Origin: Paramacrobiotus metropolitanus
Taxonomy: Eukaryota > Tardigrada > Eutardigrada > Parachela > Macrobiotidae
Length of the DNA stretch: 64,000 nt
Direction of reading: 5' to 3'
Assembly (NCBI RefSeq): GCF_019649055.1
Contig: NW_026570223.1
Location: 620,001-684,000, forward strand
The notes under the pieces are model-generated. The model was not told the DNA's origin, searched no databases, and was given only the letters and a program-made list of their open reading frames with translations. The position numbers and the translations under genes were made by a program. Shown in pieces: positions 21,795 to 34,434 of this stretch. The number at the start of each line of letters is the position of its first letter. The stretch's first letter is position 1.

Positions 21795-23383
21795 CGAAAA
21801 CGGTAGATATTCGCCTGGTGGGTGGTTTTATTATCGCACGATCTTTCTGGTTTACATAAAATGACTGCAAAGGCGATTGCAGTACTGTGCCACGATGCTA
21901 CCTGTCTTGATACTTCTTCCGAGTGTGAAAACTGGGATAAAATCACGTGCAAGTAGCGTCGTATACTGCCATAAGGGTCTCGTGACATGCTTGTAAGTAT
22001 TATCACGGATTTCTCGGTGTCAGTGTAGCGTTAGCAAGAAATCGCACCGTCGTTACAGGATCGATTTCCCATCAGAAAAGCGAGGTGCATATAGGTATTG
22101 ATTTGCAAGATATTACTGGAGCGCGAGTTCACCTTTCAGCAAGTAGTGACTTGAAATTTCTAGATACAAATGTTGCTCCATCTCGAGAAAGGAAGGTAGG
22201 GCTGAAGTATGATTCAAGATCTTTGTCGCGGTAGGAAAACGTCCTATTGACTTCCGGCTGCCAGGTGGGATGCAATGCCAGAAAACAAGCTTTTCATTGT
22301 GACCGCGTAATTATTTAGTCATACTAAAAACGAGTGCCATATTGCGGAAGAGGTATGTAGCTACTGTATGCTTGGCTATGCTCTACATTTCTGCTGGCAA
22401 GGACAACCTGCGCGAGTTACGCGCACTCAGCCCCACTAACGCGAAGAGCGATAAGTCACCGTACAAGCGGTAAGTCACCGTAAGTGCATTGAATTACTGT
22501 GTTTATCCTATGGGATTTGTTACACTTCAGCTTCCTGTCATGAATTTTTCAAACTCACTGTAACATTTAATAGAATAGGTGAAATAAACAGGATTGAGTT
22601 CCATTTGCTGGAGTAAGACCTTGGCTGAAGCCTGACTGTACACTTTGTGTCTTGCATTAGACTGCGAAATATATGCTCGTATCTCGTAGCCCAATGCAGG
22701 ATACAAACTGTCAGTAATTAAGACGACTGTCACTAAATTTGAGAAACTACTGTGTTTCACACTATCGAAAATAAGCTTTGATCTTTTTTTTCAAAAATGG
22801 TCGGGTGATTCTGATTAATTAACTGAATCGACTGAGATAGATAGAATACACTTCAATGCGGTTCACTTTCTTCTGTGCCCTTTTCACCAAGCAGCCGATT
22901 AGGATACGAGTACAGTAACGGGCGAGCTTCATTTTGGTGACCCTGGTCCTTGCTTCACACTATCGATGGCACCCTCTTCCAAACGTCGTGATTAAAGCAT
23001 TTATGTTTTCACTTGAACGATTGTCAGGTAAGGACTGTATCCATTATCTTCTCCTGTATACGGCTATATGCGCGTGCTTTGTGCGCAAGTTTATCATCAA
23101 TCATGTCCTCAACTGAGTCAAATGCAATCAACGTTGTTGAGATGACAATAAATGATATGTTCTTGCAGGAGTCTTAGTTGCTACAATGTTAGTTTATTCT
23201 GTTAGATTATTAGCATATACAAACATCGCAAATAGCACAGGTTGCGCAGGCATCACCACCGCAAAAACTCCTGCCCTTATTGGGAAAAAAAGTAACGGTC
23301 AAATATAATCCATATTCCATATTCATAAAATTTTGCATGTCGCTTTCACCGTTTATAGCACATTAGGGATTTGGCTTCGCTTT
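21795..23383. other. Intergenic, nothing recognised
   Basis: No supported gene. A short duplicated phrase, GATAAGTCACCGTA / GGTAAGTCACCGTAAG, occurs near 22450-22483. Confidence 0.5.
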
Positions 23384-24164
23384 TCACGACTTCAGCGGTT
23401 GAGCTGTATTTCCCACTAGAACAGGCGGGCCACCCATTCCCGCTGGTTGCCCCGTCACAAAGTGGATCGGCTGGCCAGGAGCACCTTGAGGATAACCGTA
23501 CCCAGGCTGCACATATACGACTTGCATGGCAGTTGCCTTCTTGGGCATTTTACATATATTGATCCCGGCGGCAATTGACTGACCCAAACAGAAAATCCAC
23601 ATAAGACCCTGGAACGCCAGATGGGGGCCCATAATAGCCGGAATGTGGAGCAGGTAGAAATTGCACATGTACGTATTAGGGCTGTTGTATCCATACCCGC
23701 AATAGCGATAACGGGTAAAGTCAAGGTGGCTGGCGAGGAGAACGGCAAGGGCAGTTATCAGACCGGTGGCCAAGAGTGTGGATAGAATGCTCAGCACCAT
23801 GGAGGTGATAAGAAAACATAGACGCGAGCGTGGTGAAGCTCCCATCGTTAGACGTCGTCCGCCTGCAATACCAAATGATCCTGTTATGATGAAAAATGCT
23901 CCGGTATAGAACCCGGAACCAGCAGCACTGAAGGATAAGGCGTCATTGATCCAGTTGATGCTAAAATCTGTAATGGATTTTTCGGTAATCTTTGCTGGTT
24001 AAATCTTGGTAGACCATGGTGTCACTGTACTTACTGACGATATCGGTAATGATTAATGCGATTCCGAAACAAACTTGCAGAATACCAAAAATCAGGACCG
24101 ATCTGGGACTGTGCAGACCGACTGATGTCGGCTGAGGAGGAAAAACACCGGTATGAGTGGCCAT
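23384..24164 (-). CDS. Tetraspan membrane protein, MS4A/CD20-like, copy 5 (subfamily B)
   Basis: Exons are 24164-24035 (130 nt) and 23967-23384. The product has 237 residues. TM1 is SVLIFGILQVCFGIALIITD in exon 1. Exon 2 contains a glycine-rich TM2 (GFYTGAFFIITGSFGIAGGR), the basic turn SPRSRLC, TM3, an outside loop with two cysteines, and TM4 (LMWIFCLGQSIAAGI). The cytosolic C-terminus is rich in Pro, Gly, Gln and Tyr (QPGYGYPQGAPGQ), a potential adaptor-binding tail. TM2 and its following turn are the part most like MS4A/CD20. Copies 5-9 share this plan and a 130-nt first exon. Confidence 0.75.
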
Positions 24165-26868
24165 TTTTTCTATTCTGCGTCAGATTATTCTTTATGTGAG
24201 GTACACAATAAAATTCAGAACGTGGACGTTCTACTGAGTAATTAGTTCTAGCTACGTTAACCGGTTAACGTAGTTTCAGTTACTGTAATTAGGTCTTCAT
24301 ATGTGCAGCAGTACAAAATGGAGCTTTCACGTGCGTAAAAACGCGACTGCAGGACAATTGCATGGATAAGCACTCAGATTACATTGTACGTGTTTTGTTT
24401 TGATGTTCTCTTATTAAAATTTGCGGGATTATCAGAGTGTGTAATCGTTATACTTAGTACTTACATTTGCTCATCGCATCTGCTCATATACAGTATGTCC
24501 ACTTTGTTATGTTGTGTTCTTGCCGGTAGGACTTTTATTGCTGATACTTATTATTAGAACAATAAACGACGCGCAATTTTACTACCATCATTAAATAATC
24601 GCAGGTCTTATGAAAGCCACTCACGCGGCCGTTGCCCTTGAGTTTCATGATGTCAGCAATCACAATCTAATGAGCGAACGCAAACGGCAGCATACAAGTT
24701 TTGCAGCTAAGTACGGCGCTTCCAAAATGAAGGAACTGGGAAACCATTGAAGTTCTTCTAAAAAGTGACGAAAATACGTATATAGGGAGCAAAACTAAGC
24801 GTGTTCCACGGTTCCCCTGTATTGCTGCCGTCACCCGCCTGGAGTGTGACGTTACGGCAGTACATATGGTTAAATCTGGCGCTGTACATAAGCGCCATGT
24901 TCAGCCACAACGTACAACTCCAGCCGGGTGACGGTAGCAGTAGCCGGAAACGGTGGAACACGTTTAGTTTTGCCCCCTATATAAATAAGCATGCCGCTGC
25001 ATGTGTACCGTTATTTAAGGAAGCGCAGACTGGTGCGCTGCATGAGCGCCCAAATTATTTGAACCAGATTTGGGGTTTCTGGCGTGCAAAGTTGAAGTGT
25101 GTTTTGACAGTTTCATTCCGCTGTGTACTCTTGAATTACTCCATTCGTTTGTTCAGAATATTAGCAACTGGAATCAGCGGTCCTGTTACGTAGTTACACA
25201 ATGCAGAGCTGTTAAGGGTTCTTAGTTGGATCATCTATTCTATTTTATTTCCTCGTACTGTGCGAACAGGAGTACAATATAGTATACAATAAAACGTTGG
25301 CGGCATTATGTTAACTGGTAGTCTGGTTGTACAACCTGTAGTTTCTTTCCACAAAACATTTCCTAACATTGCTTTACGTTCTGTCTGGTAGAAAGCAGCT
25401 GTGACTGTAACACTGTTATGTGTGCTAGACTCTTAATGTTGGATAAATTTATAATTACAATATACAGAAATGTCATCGATTTGTTTATTCCCTTGCCTAG
25501 ATAACTGCTTGCTTTTTCTGCTTAGTGACTCACAATGACAATTCTTAATAATGTCGTGATTACCGCAGACATAGCTCACATCCGCGACTTCGTGACAACG
25601 AAGGCATAATTGAGCATTATTGTTACAGTAGTGAATTGTACATGTTATAAGGGTGATGCTACAACTGGACAGGAATCCCTTAAACCGCCGTTTACTATAG
25701 GCACCCTTTTCGGTTATTTATTGCTTGCACCCCGTTTTCTCCGCGAAGTACAGACGCGCCTTTGCGGCGCAATGTTCTTCGATGTAATATAATGTTTGAT
25801 GATATCATGTTTCGGCAGACTTCTTGAGATTGTTTTTCAGCTCGGTTGATGTGGCCGCTTAAATGCCGTAGAAAGTAGTAAACATGGGTGAAAGTTGTCT
25901 TATAGTCACTTCCTACTCCACTTAAACGACCATACGGGTAGATATACTTAAATACCGACGATATTACATGATCAGTTTTGTCGAGGGAAGCTCGCCTTAT
26001 ACATATTGAGAAATAAAATTTAATTTAATATTACAGATAGTGTTGAATATTTACTTTAACTAGTGTTCTCCTCAAATTCACTCTGGCTCCAGAGCGATGC
26101 ACTTATTCGCTTTGTTTTAATCATAATACAAATATTTCAGTCTGGGATGGAAATGCGCGATACAAAAAGTGGATTAAATTGAATAATCTTAGAGTGCAGA
26201 CAGTAACTTGCAGGCTGGCTGCCTGATCAACAATATCGAGAAATTGCCGCAAAAAATTGAATATCGTACTGTATCTTACGATTTCACGTTTCGCAGCAAA
26301 GATTATGTAATTTTCTTTATTTTACTTTTGCGATCAGATTTAGCCCGGTACATATTTCCACTAGTTAGCTATATTATGTGGTATCAAATTTGTGCTTGCC
26401 ACCATTCACCAAAACGTATTGATTAAATACGTAATTTAAATTGCCAATGTTTTCACTGTATTATGTACTCTGTAAAGTAAGCAACGTGTCTGTTATCTCT
26501 TATACTCGTACATACGCAGTTTTACATGTGCCTTGTGCGCAAGCGCATACAAAACCATGCATTTCAATCACTTTATTCGGTCAAATTGTGCTGATACGAC
26601 AGCAATAAATACTCTTTACGCTAGTCCTATAATACTCCCAGATGTCAGGTTGTTTTATAAAATAATAGTATATGTATTATGTACAATAACACAAAACCCG
26701 GTGGTAGCGCAGGATTGATCAACACAGCAAAAAGTCGACTCCGAGACTCGCCCTCATTATAAAAAAGTAACGGCCAAGCAAACCTCGTATTTATGATATC
26801 AGCTGTTCGTCCAGCAATAACAGCAAATCGTGGCAAAACAAGCAACTTTCTCAACAGAGCGTCGCTTT
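24165..26868. other. Intergenic; foldback element plus flank shared with copy 6
   Basis: Holds the foldback element at 24778-24984. The stretch near 25500-25620 and the one near 26100-26260 resemble 28620-28740 and 28890-28980, showing that duplication of the array included flanking DNA. No gene seen. Confidence 0.5.
24778..24984. repeat. Foldback (hairpin) element, family member 1
   Basis: The outer arms (GTATATAGGGAGCAAAACTA and its imperfect complement ending at 24984) pair along about 70 bp. The loop contains GGCGCTGTACATAA and CCACAACGTA. The same signature occurs in the foldback at 31171-31523, so the two belong to one MITE-like family. Confidence 0.65.
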
Positions 26869-27664
26869 TTACGACTTGACGGGAGACGGCATTTGAGCTG
26901 GATTTCCCGACAGAACAGGAGCGCCGCCCATTCCCGTTGGTTGAGCCGTCACAAAGTGGATTGGCTGGCCAGGGGCCCCCTGGGGGTAACCATACCCAGG
27001 CTGCACATACACGACTTGTGTGTTGGTGGTCTTCTTAGGCATTTTACATATATTGATCCCCGCGGAAATCGACTGACCCAAACAGAAAATCCACATCAGA
27101 CCTTGGAATGCCAGATGGGTACCCATCATGGCTGGAATGCGGTTGAGGTAGAAAGCACACTGGTACACATTATAATAGCTGCTACCATACCAGCAGTAAA
27201 CAGAACTGATAAAGCCCAGATGGTCGACGAGAAGAGAAGCGAGAGCAATTATCAAACCGCCAGCCATGAGCGTCGATAGTATGCTTAACACCATTGAGGT
27301 GATAAGTAAACACAGACGGGAACGTGGTGAAGTTCCCGGCGGTAGACGCCGTGCGCCGGCAATGCCGAATGATCCCGTTATGATGAAAAACGCTCCGGTA
27401 TAGAATCCCGAACCAGCGGCGCTGAAGGATAGCGCGTCGCTGCCCCAGTGGATGCTGAAATCTGTCATACATTTTCCGGTAATGTTTGCTGGTTAACTTT
27501 TATATCTGTATCATGGTGGTACAGTGGTACTTACTGACGATATCGGTAATAATTAATGCGATTCCAAAACCAACTTGGAGAATACCGAAAGTCAGCACGG
27601 ATTTGGGACTGTACAGACCGACAGATGCAGACTGAGGAGGGAAAACACCGGTATGAGCGGCCAT
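26869..27664 (-). CDS. Tetraspan membrane protein, MS4A/CD20-like, copy 6 (subfamily B)
   Basis: Exons are 27664-27535 and 27461-26869, giving 240 residues. Donor GTAAGT and acceptor GACAG. It is the closest relative of copy 5, with nearly the same TM1 and the TM2 block GFYTGAFFIITGSFGIAG. The C-terminal tail has QPGYGYPQGAPGQ and ends with a lysine-serine pair. Upstream and downstream DNA also resembles that of copy 5, so this is a recent segmental duplicate. The outer loop between TM3 and TM4 differs most, as expected if it meets a partner or ligand. Confidence 0.75.
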
Positions 27665-29055
27665 TTTGCTGTGTTGTGCGTTGTGATAAATCGTCTTGTA
27701 CACCAGACAGTGAATCAAAGAGACAATGTTTTCCGCATACTTAATTACTCTGTAGTTTTTATATGTAGGGTAAGCAGAAATTGTGCATTCACGTGCGTAA
27801 AACCGCGACAGCAGGACAATGGCACGGATAAGCATCCAGATTACATTGTTTGCGTTTTGTTTTGGTGTTCTCTTAATAAAATTTGTCACATTATCTTCAG
27901 TGCATATTGATAATACGTTTGCTCATCGCATGCATACATTTCTCGTGTTGCATTCTTGCCGGTAAAACTCTTATTACGCATGTTACTTAGGGCTATACCG
28001 ACAAAAGACGTGCAATTCTCTTACTCTCACTATAAATATCACACGACCTATCACTGACGGCCGTTGCCCTTTGATTATAACTATGTAAAGACCACAATCG
28101 AAACAGTAAATACAGACGTCAGCATACAGTTTTTTGCAGTTACAGTACTTTCAACGTTGACTGCATTTGAACTGTATTTGTCAGTCTTATTCTGCTGTGG
28201 ACCCGTGAAACTGGTCTGCCCATTCGGTCACATTATGAGCAACGTTGATCGGCGGTTCTGCCGCAATTGTACAATACGATTATAAAAGGTTTTCTGCTTT
28301 ACCTTTTATTTTGCTTACTACGAGTCGACGGTGCTAATGGTAAGTGTAATAGAAGTATGCCAAGAACATCAGCGGCATTGCGTTACCCAGCTGTGCAACA
28401 GAGCGAAAAAGGAATAGCATCCGGTTGTCACCGGAGGATGGTTTCGTTTACCAACATTGTTTTAAGCTGTCTGGAGGGACTGCATTGTACTGAGACATTG
28501 ACTGCTGTGTTTGCTGGACTTTTATTATTCGATAAACTTGTAACTGCTATAGAACATTCACACCAGCTTTAATTGTATTACATTTAGATGCTATTGTCAT
28601 CGATTTACTATTCTCTGCCTGGATGTCTGCTTGCTCTTTCTGCTTAGTCACAATGATAATTAATAACAATACCGTGATTATCCTTGATTACTGCAAAGGG
28701 AGCTCAGATCACCGACTTTGTGGCAACGATGGACATGGTTGTTACTGCAGTGAATTGTTATACAGTGAATACCGATAATATATTCAGACGTTGTTGCATA
28801 TCTACATTATTTATCATTTCTCTCGAATATCTGTACAGAGCTTTGTAAATAAACGCAATGCACTTGTTTTGCCACGATCCCACTGCACAGATTTTAGTCG
28901 GGAAGGGAAATGTGCGATATAGCAAGCGGCAAAAAATAAAACTACGCGAACATTTGCAGACTTTTGGCTGCCTGATCAACACTAGTGGGAACTATAAAGG
29001 CGCAAAAGTTGAATACCTTCCAGTACGACTTAAACTTTTGCAGCAAGTTTAATAA
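27665..29055. other. Intergenic, flank duplicated with copy 5 region
   Basis: No gene supported. It shares scattered blocks with 24165-26300. Confidence 0.45.
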
Positions 29056-29875
29056 TTAAGTCGATGTGGTACGGTACTCGTCCAGCTTTACGGCTTCAAC
29101 GCAGGCGGCATCTGAAGATTTCCCTATTGGAACAGGCGAGCCACCCATTTCTGCAGCTGGCTGAGGATTTGCCACAAAGTGGATAGACTGTCCAGGAGCG
29201 CCCTGTAAATGACTGGAGCCCGGCTGCACGTACACTACTTGCGTTGCAGGAATGCTCTTGGGCATTTTGCAAATATTGACCCCGGCGGCAATCGACTGAC
29301 CCAGACAGAAGATCCACATAAGACCCTGGAACGCTAAATAGGGGCCCATCACTGCGGGAATGCGAATATCGTAGAAGTTACAAGCAAATTCGTTGTAATT
29401 CCCAGGGGCGCAGAAATTTCTGTAGGCAGAGCCACGTAGAAGGCTGAAAAAAATGCCAAGGGCAATTATCAGAGCGGATGCCAGGATTGTAGATAAAATG
29501 CTCAGCACCATCGAGGTGATAAGCAGACATTGGCGCGAGCGCTGTGAAGTTCCCACTGCAAGACGTCCCCCGGCTGCAGTACCGAACGATCCCGTTATGA
29601 TGAAAAATATTCCAGCGTAGAATCCCGAACCACCGACGCTAAAGGCTAGCGCGTCACCAGGCCAGTTGGTGCTGAAAGCTGTAACGGATTTTGCAGGTGT
29701 ACGTTAATTGGTGAATTCTTTGTAGAGCTGCATGTTGTTACGTACTGAAGATGTCGGTAACAATTAGCGCGGCTCCGAAAATCACTTGCAGAATACCGAA
29801 TGCCTGGACCGATTTAGGACTGTGCAGACCGACAGATGTCGGCTGAGGGGGAAGCATGCCGGTGTTGGCGGTCAT
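29056..29875 (-). CDS. Tetraspan membrane protein, MS4A/CD20-like, copy 7 (subfamily B)
   Basis: Exons are 29875-29746 and 29678-29056, giving 250 residues. The donor is GTACGT rather than GTAAGT. The four helices and SQRSRQC turn match copies 5 and 6. The tail keeps VVYVQPG and a PQ-rich region but is longer than in the other copies and ends in a Thr/Ser-rich stretch, because the ancestral stop has been passed. Role inferred from family only. Confidence 0.72.
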
Positions 29876-30173
29876 TATTGCTCTTGAACGATTTCCGAGA
29901 CGTAGTGCAATAGAATAGACAATGAATAGAAAAACAACCCTACTGTTTATTCTAGATACTCTACGAATACGGTAATATACAAGTCTGTAGAAAAAGCTGG
30001 AGTATCAGTACCGGGATATCTAAACAGCTGCGGAGACAATCATCCAGATTCCAGATTACATTGTTACTGCTTTGTTATCTTGTTCGCTTATTAGTATCTG
30101 TAATCTTATCCTCTGTTTTGTTCTCACATGCGTTTCTGTTGTTACAGCACCGTACCGTGCCTTGTTCTTATTA

Positions 30174-30450
30174 CATGGGCTACTTGTAATCCGATTAGGT
30201 ATCACTCCTCTTGTGTTTGCAACACGCACGCCGCCATTGGTATTGTCAGTAAACTACATAATATTTCGATTGAATCTGTAAACACAGACGTACAACCCAA
30301 CTTCTACAGTGGGCATGGGCTACTTGTAATCCGATTAGGTATCACTCCTCTTGTGTTTGCAACACGCACGCCGCCATTGGTATTGTCAGTAAACTACATA
30401 ATATTTCGATTGAATCTGTAAACACAGACGTACAACCCAACTTCTACAGT
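30174..30450. repeat. Tandem duplication, two copies, 140-bp period
   Basis: The segment beginning CATGGGCTACTTGTAATCCG at 30174 is repeated at 30314 with no difference that I could see, ending CTTCTACAGT both times. The identity indicates a very recent event or an assembly duplication. Confidence 0.9.
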
Positions 30451-31170
30451 AATACTATACTCTGTACATGCGTTTGCGAAACGGACGCAACATATTGTCC
30501 ATACAAAATTGTTTAAAGCACGAGTATGTTTGTGTCTTCGTGTTTAGGTAATTAAGTACTGCGTATTGTACACTGCACTCTGCAACTAGAGTAAAGTAAG
30601 CTGGCTTACAGCACAAGCAAAGGCATTCGTTTTTAATTTTTTCTTACCTTATAATTGGCTGGTTCATAGTCATCGTGCCACTTTTAGTACGACAAGTACG
30701 TAGGTACTAAAAGTACAGTACTTGTACAGCCGCGAAATTTTGAATGACCGTTCTTAATACTGTTTTAATACTATTTCTCCGGCGTACCAAACTTGGCCAT
30801 TTTCTTTCATCAAAAGATTTCGGGTCAATTAAAAAAGACGTTTACCTGAGCACGTTCTTCTGCTTAGCCACAGTGACTGTTTACAATACAGGTGTTTTCA
30901 CACTGTTGAATCAAGCGGCAGTAGTAATGTGATACTGTAGCGCTGACTATCAGCAGATAATGTCCGATAACTCCAAATCAACAGCGCTTTGACAACGATA
31001 ACAATAAATATCATCGTTACAATGCTGACATAATCACACTGGTTTGATTAACATAATTGTAAATTGTCTTACCATTACAGACAATGTTGTGTATTTATGC
31101 TAACAATGTTATTGTTTCAAAATCCCCAACTGTTATAAAACAATATGCTGAATTCGGTACATGAAAACAG

Positions 31171-31523
31171 TATATAGGGGGAAAAATGTGTCTAGCCGAA
31201 CCAATCCCTTGTACTTCTGATGTAAGCCAGCTGGTGGTTTACGTTGTGGCTTGACCGTGTTTTATGTAAAGCGCTGCCATTAAGATTGCAGGTACTGATA
31301 ACAGGTAAGCAGCACTCGTACAACTGCAGGTAAACAGGCTAAAACTGTGTTATAGCCCGGACCTGCCTGGTGCAGCTAATACCACATGTACCGTCAATGC
31401 CGCACAGCCTTAATAGCGGCGCTGTACATAAAACGCTGTGCAGCCACAACGTAAACCACCAGCTGGCTTACATCAGAAGTACAAGGGATTGGTTCGGCTA
31501 GACACATTTTTCCCCTTATACAT
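31171..31523. repeat. Foldback (hairpin) element, family member 2
   Basis: The left arm from TATAGGGGGAAAAATGTGTC pairs with the right arm ending GACACATTTTTCCCCTTATA. The arms cover roughly 80-100 bp and the interior has further partial symmetry. The GGCGCTGTACATAA and GCCACAACGTA blocks are shared with the foldback at 24778-24984. Confidence 0.7.
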
Positions 31524-31563
31524 CGTTTGGTCAGGATCAAAGTACAAGTGTAACCATTTCTTT

Positions 31564-31616
31564 TCCACCCTGTAAAAGCCCAAAATGGCAAACTCCACCC
31601 TGTAAAAGCCCAAAAT
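31564..31616. repeat. Short tandem duplication, 30-bp period
   Basis: TCCACCCTGTAAAAGCCCAA occurs at 31564 and again at 31594, separated by a short variable spacer. Confidence 0.85.
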
Positions 31617-31763
31617 CAAGAGTGTAATAATAAACTAAGTAGGTTGGAGTGGTCAACTTAAAAGTTAAAACGAAGCCAAGGATGATAATGCGTTGCAGCT
31701 TCTCTTAAACTTTCGAAGTATGTCCCAACTTATTGGGCGATATACTAAAAAACCCGCCGTTCG

Positions 31764-32568
31764 TTAGGACTTTGGCACAGGTGGCATCGAAGCGGGGTTT
31801 TCCATGGGAACAGGCGGGCTTGCTATTCCGGCCGGCTGACCCGTGACGAAGTGGATCTGTTGTCCAGGTACACCCTGGGGATAACTGTAGCCAGGCTGCA
31901 GGTACACAACTTGCGTGGTGGTGGTATTCTTCGGCAGCTTGCATACATTGATCCCTGCGGCAATCGACTGACTCAGATTAAAGACCCAAATGATACTTTG
32001 GAATCCCAGGAACGACCCCATAAAAGCGTATCCCCGGTATAAAAAAAGGTTGCAGCGATAGGCATCGGAAAACGACACCCCAGGTTGACAATAATAAGGA
32101 CCACGAGGATTGGCCACATTGACAGCGAAAACAACTGCGAGGACAATTAGAACCGAAGTGGTCAAGAGCGTGGATAAAATGCTCATTACCATGGAAGTGA
32201 TGAGAAGGCAGCGGCGTGAGCGCGGTGACGTTCCCATGGACAGAGGCCGGCCGGCTGCGATCCCGAAGGATCCCGTAATGATGTAAAATACTCCGGTATA
32301 GATTCCCGAACCAAAGACGCTGAATATCATAGCGTCACCGATAAAAGTAATGCTGAAATCTGTAATGTACCTGCAATATTATACAGCTCTCCAAATCTCC
32401 CAAAACTTCTTTAATATTTTAACCCTGGATTAACTTTCTTATGATATCGGTGATTATCAGTGCGATGCCGAAGATCACTTGCAGAATACCGAACGCCAGA
32501 ACCGGTATTCGGTTGTGTAGTCCAGCTGCTGCTCCATTCTGCGAAGGAGGTGCACCATATGGAGCCAT
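31764..32568 (-). pseudogene. Tetraspan copy 8 (subfamily B), splice donor lost
   Basis: Exon 1 (32568-32439) begins with ATG and has the expected 130 nt, TM1 included. Exon 2 (32359-31764) has a good acceptor and an open frame with TM2-TM4 and the QPGYSYPQGVPGQ tail. The two would join in frame to 241 residues. However, the donor aligned to GTAAGT in copy 9 reads GAAAGT, so the intron lacks a canonical 5' splice site. I see no obvious replacement within a few bases. The coding sequence is otherwise intact, so this is either a very recent pseudogene, a base error, or a gene using a cryptic donor. Confidence 0.55.
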
Positions 32569-33621
32569 CTTTGCTAATAAAACTTCTTTATTTGGAACTT
32601 GTACAAGCAGATGCCATTTACACTTAAACTCAAGTAACGTATAGCTAGAACAAATAAAACAACTCTTCTAGCTCTTTCGAACAACAAACAGTTCCCAGAA
32701 CAGAAGCGGCATTTCCGCGCTGAATTTCTTTGCTAATTGCTCTTATGATCAAAACTACAACTTTGCGCCATGCAGCGAATTTTAAGACGGATTTGTTCCT
32801 GAATATGGTTATATATGTTCGCACGTTAGATTGCCATATTATTATGTTAAGTCCACAGACAAGATAACTTACGTTTGAATGAAAACGAGATACGAGAAAA
32901 ATAGCTTTGATACCGGTGAAATTGCATTGTCATTTGTCATTACTTTGATTCTGTTTTTATCTGGTACGCGAGTATAGCCGCTGCATTGTCAGCCGTGCAG
33001 CAATACAAGTACTGTACATCAATCTCGCATTAAATTTTGTAATCTGACGTACAGACGTTTTTATAGTATTAGACATTTTTCAGTTGCGAAAAATAACCCG
33101 AAAATTAACCCACTGTCGTACGTTGGGTCCCTTCACGAAAAAAATATTAATTTGAGAACCGAAAGGCGGTTACAGCGGTATGCCAAGAAATGTACGCTCG
33201 CTGTTACGATACAATTTACACTCGTACAAAATCAGCGTCAATCGGTGACTTTGTGCCTAACCATGAACTGTCATACGTTATAGAAGATATCTCGGACAGA
33301 TATGTTGGATATACATTAATAGTTTTACAATGTCCTTTTCAAACGGCCAGTTGTTACATATAAAGCAATAATTTACTGGATTCGGCATGCATACTTTAAA
33401 ATTATTGATAAGGAAAATGTCCAACGACCGTTGACCGTTTAAAGATGACTGGTTGCTAATGTTGATAAGTACGAAGTAAAGAGCGAAGAAAAAACGAAAT
33501 ATGAGACTAGCCAGCTCAACACCTGGCCTAAAGTAGGTAGAAAAAATCTTGCAGCATCCACTGAACTTTCAAAGCAGCAATTTATTGAAAAATACTCGTA
33601 GGCTATGAAACTCGCCATTTT
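32569..33621. other. Intergenic, nothing recognised
   Basis: AT-rich spacer without a supported gene or repeat. Confidence 0.5.
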
Positions 33622-34434
33622 TTACGATTTCAACACAGGCGGATTTCCCATGGGAACAGGTGGACCACCCAATCCGGAAGGCTGACCCGTGACAAAATGG
33701 ATCGCTTGTCCAGGAGCGCCCTGTGGATAACTGTATCCAGGCTGCACGTACACGACCTGCGTGGTGGTGGTGCTTCTCGGCAATTTGCACATGTTGACCC
33801 CAGCGGCAATTGACTGACCCAGACAGAAGATCCACATAACACCTTGGAATGCCAGGAAGGAGCCCATGAAAACATGTCCACGAAATACATAGAGCTCGCA
33901 GAGGTACATATCGGCGATTGTAAATGCAGGATAGCAAACTTCGTAACGAACGTTTACAGCCAAGAGAACTGCTAGGAGAATTAGCAGCGCTGTGGCCAAG
34001 AGCGTGGATAAAATGCTCATCACCATGGAAGTGACGAGTAGACAGCGACGTGAGCGTGGTGTCGTTCCTACTGACAGAGGCCGGCCGGCTGCGATACCAA
34101 ACGATCCGGTGATGATGAAAAACACTCCGGTATAAATCCCCGAACCAGCAACGCTGAAGAGAAAGGCGTTACCGGGAAGATTTATACCGAAATCTGGAAT
34201 GATATTGACAGTTTTACAGAGCTTTCCACACAGTTTTTTTCTGATTTCAGAACTCAGATTTATCCCTGTATTTATCTAAAACAGTGGATATACAGTGCAC
34301 TTACTTATAATATCGGTGATTATCAGTGCTACTCCGAAAAGCACTTGAAGAATGCCGAATGCCAGAACTGGTATTCGGTAATGCAGGCTGATTGTTGGTG
34401 CATTATGTGGAGGATATGCACCGTGTGGGGCCAT
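33622..34434 (-). CDS. Tetraspan membrane protein, MS4A/CD20-like, copy 9 (subfamily B)
   Basis: Exons are 34434-34305 (130 nt) and 34193-33622, giving 233 residues, with a GTAAGT donor. The N-terminus is Pro/Ala/His-rich. TM2 is FFIITGSFGIAAGRPLSVG, TM3 follows the basic PRSRRC turn, and TM4 is VMWIFCLGQSIAAGVN. The tail contains the same PGYSYPQGAPGQ motif. It is most like copy 8. As the rightmost member it marks the end of the array. Confidence 0.75.

Larger units (their letters stand above)
29876..31763. other. Intergenic with local duplications and a foldback element
   Basis: Contains the 140-bp tandem duplication (30174-30450), the foldback at 31171-31523 and the 30-bp duplication at 31564-31616. 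No gene supported. Confidence 0.55.

Noticed and set aside
30072-30421. Two overlapping frames of 69 and 97 codons
   Set aside because: They arise from the 140-bp tandem duplication and share no features of a real protein.
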